From assembly GCF_000699445.3 (NCBI RefSeq), contig NC_067195.1, forward strand, positions 68,010,591 to 68,074,590: a stretch of DNA of 64,000 bases. The letters are read 5' to 3'. Each line of letters opens with the position of its first letter. Position 1 is the stretch's first letter. The translations under genes and the position numbers were made by a program. Below are positions 52,201 through 63,798 of this stretch, in pieces. The notes under the pieces were generated by a model. The model made no database searches and was not told the DNA's origin. It was given only the letters and a program-made list of their open reading frames with translations. This DNA is from Schistosoma haematobium. Its lineage: Eukaryota; Platyhelminthes; Trematoda; Strigeidida; Schistosomatidae.

Positions 52201-55200
52201 TTATTTGACTTATTTAATTCCGTTATTGACTAACGTGATTTAAGTCGACGATGATATACGAGAATAGACGATAGCAAACATTCATACGATCTAAATAGCA
52301 GTCAGATCCACGGGCCACTAAAGATTAACCGAAAGAAGTATTTTTATCATGCATTACGAACCATAAATCTAATGAATTTGTTGGTTTGATGATGTATAAG
52401 ATAAATTAATGATTAGAAGAAGTGATTATTGTAGATTAGTTATCAATTCATAACAGTCAGACTTCCTTTAAGAATCAGTTATGTCTGTTTCCAAAAAGAC
52501 GCTAAACGTGTACTCAAATTTCGAAGGTGGTATGGCTCTACAAGTTGATCTGACCATTTCAGTAAGTATTTATCGATTCATCTATATATATCCTTTCGTG
52601 TTCCATTCAAAACGGATCAATATCATTGTTTTTCATCCTTGAAAATCAGTAGTAGTGGATGCATAAATAACGAAGCATTTAAACACAACTGTTATTTTTA
52701 TTAAGGAGGAAGATCTCATGAAATATTGTTATCAGCAGATGTTCAGTCAAAAGTAAAATGTAGGATCATTAACAAGAGAAACAAAGGGCTAGTTATTTTA
52801 GCTTTTCTAAAATGGTAAGTTTCAAACTATATACAAACTAAAAAATTAAAACTCTTCTTCTACCATGGTTGTCAACTTGAAAAATGTATGTAGACATATT
52901 CATATCATGAGAAATTCATTATTAGTTTGAAACTACTTCTCAAACATTTTATCAGAGTAATCGATCTTAGATTTTATGAATTTTGTTTTAATCACAGGAG
53001 AAAATGAATAAAATTCAGGTTTTCTATTTGTTAATGTTTTTGATGGTGTTGTGTTCTCCGACCTAGATGGTTTGGTCGGAGAGCTTTCAACGTTCCTCTG
53101 AACGACATCATCAACACAACTCTAAAAACACCAGAGAATTTTTAGAAGCTTGACACTCAGGTCAATCAGCAATCAACAAACACATTGAAATCGATCCAAT
53201 TTATGAACTAATTAGGAAAATTATGGACAAACATAGAAAAAACAGAAATCAAACCAATAGAAGATACAACCAAAACAAAGATGTAAACAATGACAAGTTT
53301 AAGGTCAAGAAGAACCAATCAACATCGAGGTCGACAGGACAAGCTGTGAACCATATGTGGAGTTTGTGTTACTGACGATGTCGTCCGGAAGAACGATGAA
53401 AACTCCACGACAAAACCATCCAGCTCAAAGAACAAAATTTCATCAAAATTATCCACTTAAACAACGAATCTTATCCACCATCTCAAAGAAAATTATTTGT
53501 AATCATTGTAAAGAATCCTTAGCATAAATGAAAGCATAAATTTTCATTGATTTTTAACATTTATAATCAATAATATGTTGCTATCGAGAATAATTTTTCA
53601 GTTTCATTTCATTTTACCAAACTTTTTTCTTCATTATTCAGATATGTATCTTAATTGAAAATATCGATTAATTAATAGAGAAATAAGTAAATAGTAAAAT
53701 TAACTTACACGTATCTCATCTATAAATCGATCAACTTCTTCTTCTAAAGGAAATTTTCCAGGTACAAAATTCAATCGGATATAACTGAAATATTTAGAAA
53801 TAAAAATAATATATTTGTAATATCCCAGTGAATAGAAAAAATTAAATTTTCTGACGTTTCGTGACTTAGTGTAAGCCACTTCTTCAGAGAATAAATAATC
53901 AAATATTTATGAATAATTATGAAATGATAAATACTTCTCATCGGATCTTTTGTTGTTGTTGTTGAAATAATACATTTGAGATAATTGTTTACTTTGCAGT
54001 TATTTCATTTCGCAAAATAACTTCGTTTTTTTAAAAAAAAACCTATTGCAAACACGAAAATAACTCAACTGTTTGTAGGTGTCGTTACCAAGATTTGACT
54101 TGATCATTTTGAATAAATTGAGCATTAGGTAGACTGGTATAAATAAATTAATGTAGCTGTAATATCTCAGTGAGTGGAGAAATTAGCTTTTCTGAAGTTT
54201 CGTCACTCAGTATAGGCCACTTCTTCAGAGAATAAATGGATGAATCAAATTTAATACAATTTTAAATATTGCGATGGAACTACGAAAGCCATCATCCAGA
54301 AAATACAGGTGTTTATTAACAGTTGTCTAGGCAAAATACTTCGGATCCGTTGGCCAGACACTATCAGCAACAACCTACTATGGTAAAGAACAAACCAGAT
54401 CCCAGCGGAGGAAGAAATTAGGAGGAAGCGCTGGAAGTGGAAAGGACACACATTGAGGAAAGCACCCAACTGCTTCACAAGACAAGGCCTCACATGGAAT
54501 CCTCAAGGCCAAAGGAAAAGAGGAACACCAAAGAACACATTACGCCGGGAAATGGAAATAGACATGAGAAAGATGAAGAAGAATTGGATGGAACTAGAAA
54601 AGAAGGCACAGGACAGAGTGGGTTGGAGAATGGTGATCGGCGGTCTATGCATCATTAGGAGTAACAGGCGTAAGTAAGTATTTATTCTCTGAAGAAGTGG
54701 CTTATACTGAGTGACGAAACGCCAGAAAATTTAATTTTTCTACTCATTAAGATATTACAAATATATTAATTTATTTAAACTCAACTATTGCTTATTTCTG
54801 TATTAAGAATCGTCAGCAAAGTAAAAGCTATAAAGCTACCAGATACTTGATAGCATAGTTCCCGAACTTCTTATGAATGTAACATATTTAAAGCACAAAA
54901 CCAAGATCTCAATAATATAGAATTTTAATTATAGTCAAGATGTTGGAAAATATTGTATCATCTTCTAGTTATGGATATTTACATATGATGCATTCAGTTG
55001 ACTATCAATAATAATAAGTCTAATAGTTAATAACTTTTATATAGAAATCTATGATTATTCTTACAACTTTGCTTTGAATATATTGTATAATCAAATATTT
55101 AGAAATTAACACTAGACTTATTTTAGTAAAAGTATATTAGATATCCATAGTTTTCGATCAAATCTTAATAATGGTTAAGAATGAATTAGATTATTATTAT

Positions 55201-58200
55201 GTGCATGAGAACTTCCGTCGAATCCCTTGTTGAAACGCTTAACTACAGGCTGATTAAAGTTTTTACCTGATTTATTAGGAAACTTTTACCCATTTTTAAA
55301 TAATAAATAAGAACTTTCGTCTAAATTTGATCGAATAGTTTTATAGTATTTGGGTGCCGAGTTGATGTGAGACATGAAAGAGTATACACTTTTCGTTTCA
55401 TACCATATGTCTCTGATACACTAATGCAAATACCTACTTTAAGCATTGTTAACGTTGATTGGATAACATATTCAGTATACGGTGAACCGGAAAACCATAT
55501 ACCTATCTATATTCGATAATTTTGATGTTTGATTATATTTCCTTGAAAATTCTTGGAACAGATTACCAAGCGAAACGTTGAATTTACATCAATTTCATTC
55601 GTTGAGATTTTACAAATACAACATTCTTCTTTAATGTTTCATTTTTACATAAATTGTAATTATTCTATCATACAATAAATTTTTTTCAATACAAATATGT
55701 GTGACCAGATTGTTCGAAATGTATAGCGCAAATACATCACATTTTTCAGATGAACTCCATCTTCTCATTGTTTTATCGAAACAAATACCTCTTTTGATAA
55801 ACTTTTGTATAGCAAAAATAATAAACATTATGAAATGAATTAAATTCACTTCAGTTTGTTATAGAATCTGTTTATTGTATAAAACTCAAATGATGTATAT
55901 AAAAAAATGAATTTTTATTCCATTTGTTGCTATCATGATGATCAATTGATTGTTCGCCCTTCTCAGCCTTTTTTTTCTCAGTCTTTTTTGTTCGAACTTA
56001 TCTTTATTTTCTCACAACATTTCGATTTTTCATTCAAGTCTAGCTTTTGTTTTGTTTCTAATTTATAGTTATTATAATTTATTTTATTGTGTTAACATTA
56101 TTCCAATGAAAATTCTTGACTTATGATCATTTTAGACATAGAACTACATCCGTTTTCTTATGTCCTATTCAATTATAATTGTCATTATTAATATGGCGTG
56201 TGCTATTGATGTCGACAGATATAAGTAATATGTATCATCAATCGAAAGTGAAATGCCTGGCGACAGAAGGTTAAGAAGATCGAAGAAAACAGAACGAGAA
56301 CAAAGAATGATTGGTTTGGGAACGAAAGAACAATCAAGTCTGAGACAATTGATTGACAGTTTACAAATAAAGTATTTATTGTATAGTTCTCAGATTTTAC
56401 TAAGATGTTCTGTAATTCTGCACTCAAATACATTTGATTGTCCCCATTGATGTTCTTGTTCACTACACTAATATTATTATTACCACTCTTATGATTACTT
56501 GATCAATGTTCTTTGGTAATAACTATCACTTCATCATTTAAAATTTAATATTTGCAACAAATTACATATATTTCTTACTTCATGGCTTTTTATTTATAAA
56601 TTGAACTTATGTGAATAATAAAATAAAAATATTTAAAATTCTTTTTCACTAATAAACCAAATGGTTTTATATATGTGACACAACAAATTACATTTGTAAA
56701 ACATTTTGTTTATTTAACAGTTGAATTCATGAGTCCATAGACGCTAGACCACCATGGAAGACCTGAAAGCACTGAATGGTTGTTTCGTCCTACTATCAGA
56801 CCCCTCATCAGTGTGCATCTACGATCCCTCACCGCGGGATCCGAAACCAAGGTCCTTACAGACTTACTCGCGAGCAATTAGCCTCTAGACCACTGAGTCA
56901 GTTGGTATCCAACGGTGTTAAATTCTAACTTCAACTAATCCACGAAACTGAGCCACCATCCACCATTGTCTTTAGTGAGCTACTATCTCACAACAGACCT
57001 AAATGAACTCCACTGGACACTACTTCTCACTAGAACTCCAGGATATACCTCTTGAAGCCAGTCACTAGTGAGCATATGATGATTAATAACAAAAGGGGTT
57101 TTTGTGGATATGATAATAATTTAATAGTTGAATTCATGAATCCATAGAATCTAGACCACCATGGGATACTTGGAACCACTGGACGACCGTCTCGCCCCAG
57201 TATGAGACTCCTCAGCTGCGCGTATTGATAAGAGTCAATATGTATATGGAAGATTAAAAGAATATAAAATAAAATAAATTCATTTCATTCCGTGACTACT
57301 CATTATTCTAGCTTTACAAAAAAGTACTTTTAATTAATTATCTAATAAATCTTTCTAATTTCCAAGACAATTTATTATTTCTTAGCGGACACTTACACAT
57401 CTATTCACAACTATTACATCTGCAATTATTTATCAACTAAGTTCGGTTCATTATGATTAAACTATCATTTAATAAATAATTCTACAGTATTTACATATTA
57501 TATAATTAGTCTAATTGTCATTTGAAAACCAAATTATTATTTTTATAATAAAATATTGAGTCTGGTTGAAATCAAACACCAATACCGTTGGGTACTGGCT
57601 CAGTAGTCTAGAGGTTAAGCGTACATGTGTGAGACAGAGGGTTTTGGGTTTGGATTCCGCGTGCGATGAGCACTGTTAAGGAGAACGAAATGACCATTCA
57701 GTTCTTTCAGGTTTTCAATGACGGTCTAACGTCGCTAGATTCATGATCTCAATTAAAAAAACCCAATAAGATAACAATCACTTTAACTTACCGTATACCA
57801 TGTTTACCAACAATTGCTCCATTGTAGATTTCTTCTCCAACTAATAAATAATCAGGTGCTGTAGCTATACGTGCAATTGGTTGATTTTCAAAAAATGTTA
57901 TATCATCATAAAAATAAAATACACTTTCTCTTTTAGCTTTAACTATTGAAATTACCTAATTAAATACAATGAAAATAATATGAAATAAAATTCAGGAAAA
58001 TAACATCTAAATACAAGGTATTACTTATAATAAAGTAGTGTGGTGTGTGTTACTTATATTGACATAAGTAGTATATAATGTTAGTTGTGAACAGAAGGTC
58101 TGGCAGCAGAGAGACAAGAGGATAGAACAGTAAAGAATGGGAACAGAATGCAATTTGTATGAAAATGCAAGAACAATGAAGTTTGAGTGATTATGAGACA

Positions 58201-61200
58201 ATTGATGGACATTTTGCAAATTACGTATTTACTATTTGATTGTTAGATTTTATTAAGAAGTCCTGTAATTGTGTGTCAAATATATTCGATTGTCGCCAAT
58301 GATGTTCTTGTTCACTACAGTAGTATAGTTGTAAATAAATAATGTATGAAAATTTCAATTATAATTTAAATAGTATGATTGATTAACCTTAATGTTGAAA
58401 TATGATGGGATAAATTTTGTATTTATTAATCAGTTTATTATTTAAGTTAAATGTTTGGTGGCCCCGGGATCTTACTTCATTTAGATCATATGAATGGTTG
58501 TTGAAATATATATGTCGCCAATCCTCGTATATAATGATTGACCTCACTAGCATTAGTGAATAACGGAAGTAACTAAGTCAAATACGAGAATGGATGTTTG
58601 AATAGATATATTTTATACACTTGTTGGTCGAGACAAATGATCAAAGAAACGAAGTGAAATCTAATAATGCCTAGTGGAGGAGGCGTGTGAGACAACTCAA
58701 TCAAGGCTTAGTCGATATTTATAGTCACACAAAAATAAGTTACAGACATGTGATGAATGGGATAAGAAGTGTAAACACATACGCTCATATAAGAACATTC
58801 AAAGTTGATAAGTGAATATTTAACAAAGTCAAAACGTGACTCAAGAAGAATTGATAAATTGGTCTGTCCAGAAGCTAGAATAAGTTATATGGGCATAACA
58901 TAGTAACTGACACTACAAATCTTTATAAAATATAGTATTGTTAATTAAAATCAAAAATGTAATTCAAGCTAAAACAGATCCATCCCAGTAACTAAAATAG
59001 ATCCATAACTTGAAATATTAATTATGATAAAGATTATGATACTTGTCATAAGCATCGTTGAACATAAAGAAAAAAACAGTATTATCAAAGATGGATAGTG
59101 GCTGGCAGTGGAATCCAGGACGCAAGTTTCGTCTTACTTGGGACTTGTCAGCCGGATGTACCTGCTTCTCAGAGTTGTTATTCACTCTGCGACACCAACC
59201 CACTGCCATTCACCCCAAATGCCATCGCGTGATCGGCTTAGCTACTGAACCCTGATAGCCACTTGCTTGTCCTGGATTCCACTGCTGGCCACTATCCATG
59301 ATTGCTTACAAAACGCTTGTGAATTAAGGCGATATCGAGGCAATACGCACAGTATGCACATATGCCAATAACAGACTGATCAATTGTAGTCTTAAACATC
59401 AATGGGAAAATTCAAATAAATAATACCAAGTGAATTAAAAAAACATTATTGTTAAATGAATGAATTTTCTTTCTATTTTTGCAGAAGTATGGACATTGTG
59501 GCGGTTACTAATAGTAAACAATTTGGAGACATAAAAATATATCTATTAGCGTCTATTGTGATTATTATTATCATTATTATTATTATCATCATCAAAAACC
59601 ATAAACTAACATTTTTGTGGTGTTTTTTTCAGATATAATCCTGAAATAATTTAGATTTCATCAAGTTTTGATTTTATTCAGATACTTTATTAACCACTGA
59701 GAATCCGTTTTGATTAGGCCTACAGAATATTAGTTAACTTTCAATACTGACATAGCTTTAACAGTTCAGCGATCATTTTGTAATTTAAATTTTAATGAAT
59801 TCGTGAATAAAATAGATTTAAGACGATTAATTACTTTGATAAATTTCAATAATCCAATGAGAAGACAAAGTTTATCAGAATTATGTGATATATTTGTTCA
59901 ATACATTTCGAACAATCTGATCACACATAAACTTGTTAAGACATTTTTATATGAAAATTAAGAGAAGAACAACCAACTTCCTTATCTAGACATACTGATT
60001 AGTAGGAGAGATGATTGTTCCATCAAACTTTCTATATATAGAAAGCCAACACGGACAGGGCAATATCTTAATTTCCATAGTCAATGCCCAATTCATTACA
60101 AACGTGGATTAATAAAGGGCTTATGCAATAGTATCAATCGTATTTGTACTAGCGATACTCTTGAAGTAAAGACGAAGCTCTTGACTGATACGTTAATGAA
60201 TAATGGTTATTCATTGAAGTTCATAAACCGCTGGAAGAGTTGCAATACGGTTAGACCGATGATGTTTCTGGCACCCAAAAAGGGAGTTTACATTATGTTA
60301 CCATTTAAAATTGACACAAATAGTCTCATGTTGAAACGGAGACTTAAATTAGCTATCAACAGGATATTTTATGCAGCCCAACTTGTCATTACTGGCAAGA
60401 CAAGGTCTTTGTTTCACCAAAAGCCCAAGCAGCACGTAAGCGATTGTGTCTATCAATTTACATGTATGTGGGGAAACACATACATAGGGAGGAGCAATCA
60501 TAATTTGCAATTAAGGGTAGGTGGACACATACGGAAATGGCTTCAGAAGCAAATGAATTCCAATGGTCAAATAAGATCACAGGATAAACAGATATCTTCC
60601 TCCATTGCGAAACATTTGATTGAGACTGGTCATAAGGCTGACATCAACTCAGCATTTGTAGTGTTATACAAAAGCTTTCAAGGACATATACTAAAATTTA
60701 TTGAAGCCTTGGATATACGGAAACTGAAATCCTCTTTGTGCGTTCAAAAAAAATTTGTCCTTACACTTAACCTACTTTGGAAATACTGATTTATTATCCA
60801 GAGTGTATTGCGCAAATATATCACATAAGTCTGACTGCATTATCGAAAAATAGATTTAAAAACCTTTCGGTATGGAGATCAAATAGTTGTCAAAAAATCA
60901 TATTAGAGGTTAGAAAAAATTTACATTCCAAATCTATCACGTTTAAATGGGCTATGTTAGGTAGTACTAACAAATCAGCTGCTTTTCAAATAGTATATAA
61001 TAAAGATTCAACTATTCATAGTTAAAACTCATTGTTTTCTTTAAATAAGTCTTGTAATAATTTATATTAGATAACAACATAAAAAAATGAGCATAATGTG
61101 AACATACATCTTCTCGACACTTTACTTCCATATCCTGTAAATCTATTCCTGACTGATGTTGATTTTCCACAACATTTTGAATTGAATTATACTCCCTTAT

Positions 61201-63745
61201 AGCATATGGAAGCCAGTCATTTGAATCAAATGTAAAAAGGCATGGATCGCTTCGTACATTGACAACTAAACATTTCTTTAAAGAAAGAAGGAGAAAGAAA
61301 AGAAATGTAAATGAAACGAGTAATTAAAAACTGTTTAACAATTTATGAGAACTTTCGTATTTAGGCGCCGAGTTAATGTGAGACATTAAAGAGGAGGAAT
61401 GTATTTGTAAAATCTCAGCGAAAGAATTTGAAGTAAATCCAAAATTTCGCCCAGCAATCTGGTTCAAGCTTTTTCAAAGAAAATATTCTCCTCTTTAATG
61501 TTTAACAATTTGATTTAATTAAAAGTAATCTATTCGGTATAATTATATTCAATTTGATTTTAGATGATTTTGAGGTAATAACTCAACCACATATTTAAAA
61601 TGTTGAATTCATGAGCCGACATGCCCAAGATCACCATTGAGAACCTGTAAGCAGTGGATGATCGTTTCGTCCCAGTGTGGGAATCCTCAGCGATCCACAT
61701 CCACGAACCCACAAAGAGGATTCGAACTTAGAACCTTCGGTCTCGCGCACGAACGCTTAACCTCTAGAACACCAGTTCCGTATCCATTAGTGTTATTGTC
61801 TAACCTCAATCGATCCAGTGAAGTTCAACCCGTGTCGGGTGGAAACAGTTATCCACTTCAAACAATGGATAATGTGTTGTGCAAGATCATAGATCGACTG
61901 AAGTTAGACAACACCGTTGGATGTCCGATCAGTGGTCTGGAGGTTAAGCGTCCACGCACGGGATCAAAGGTCCTGGGTTCGAGTCTTGCGTGTGGGATTG
62001 TAGATGTGCACAGCTGAGAAGTCCCATAATATAACGAAACGGTGATCCAGTGATTCGGGATTTTCAATCATGATCTAGCTTACATGGACTCGGGAATTCA
62101 ATTATTAAAATTCTGATGATAATTAAATGTAGCGAGAATGTAAATAAAACTAAATATATATCGTTTTTTGGAAAGATAATCAATTAAACTGTTTAGGCGT
62201 CAACCAATTTTTATTTCATTAACTTTGTTTTTTTCCTTTATTAGATTTGTTTACATTTTTTCATATATTACTGCATTGTGTGACAGTACTAATGTTTCAT
62301 GATCTGTAACATTTTTGAAACGTTGCTCATATCAGAATTTCTTTATCATATTATAAATCAAGCTGGTGGGCGGACTATTCTCCTCCATAAGGAGTAACAG
62401 GTGTAAGTAAATAAATAAAGCATACTTTAATATCAAATAATTGACTTAATTTCGTGATTATCTAGTCATCAACAATCCTTATTGAGTTCTACCAGTCAAG
62501 TTGTAATTTAAACACTAATATAAGTCAATCAATGTGGTAGTGTATTTTACCTGGATGGTTAGTGATTCAAATTATGAATAGACATGAATACTTGAAACTA
62601 AATTTCATGCTATTCAATAAATATCAATAGGTTATATTGAAAATTTTGAGAAGTCTGATATTTTTAATGAAATCACTTCTTTTTAGTGTAATTTCAATAT
62701 AGTTCATAACTTTTCTAGCAATAGCTTAACAACATAAACTATTACGTTTTCTACTCAAATAATTATCATTTCATGATAAGTTATTACACCTAGCTATTAA
62801 CATTTAATTCGCCAATTATGTTATTGTATTGACATATCTAATCAATTGACAAAGTAAAATCCTACATTCTTGAACATTCATTTCAAGATAATAGATGTGG
62901 AAATAAATAGTCAACTGAAAATAAGTTTCTATTATCTCAGTTCATAGTTTACATAACTGTCTAATAAGAATATCAAAATATCATGTTTTAGAATGAAAAA
63001 AAGCACGTTCAAACAGTCACAATTGATTGATCACTGGGTGGTGACCAATGTCATGCGTGTCAAGTCTTTAGTTAGTGCAGATCGAATGCTATCGATCATG
63101 TTGCAATGTGGCCACCAGTCTAGGTGACTCGACACTGCGGGCACTATGTATTGAGATTTAGATGGTGGTTGGAGGTAGTTGACAGGAAACCCTGGACCCG
63201 GGTTTCGTGCTACTTGGCACTTGTCAGCAAGGTGCACCTGTAATCTTGAGGAAACTGGTGCTCCCTGGAGGATTCGATCTCGTGTCACTCAGCTTCACAG
63301 TCAGAGACGTTACCACTGAGCTACCTGTGCCGCGACTGACCTCCTTTAGGACTGAGATGTAATCACAATTAATTGATATTGACACACGGGATCGAATCCA
63401 CCAGGGAGCACCAGTTCCCTCAAGATTACAGGTACACCTTGCTGACGAGCGCCAAGTAGCACGAAACCCGGGTCCAGGGTTTCCTGTTGACTACCTCCAA
63501 CCAACATCTAACGTTCAAACAGTACATAATAAGGAACTTCTTAGTTACAAAATGTAATCATTTCACTTTGTAATTAATTAACTATTACTTATCATTAGTG
63601 TATAACATAACATACGTTAACGAATCCAAAAGAAAAAAACAATATAAAATCATAATTACATAAAATATGATCATGTTTAATAATCTCTAAACATATACAA
63701 ACGGATTCATCAAACAGTAATCGAACGAGTCTATTTCCACTCTTT

Positions 63746-63798
<53 letters not shown>

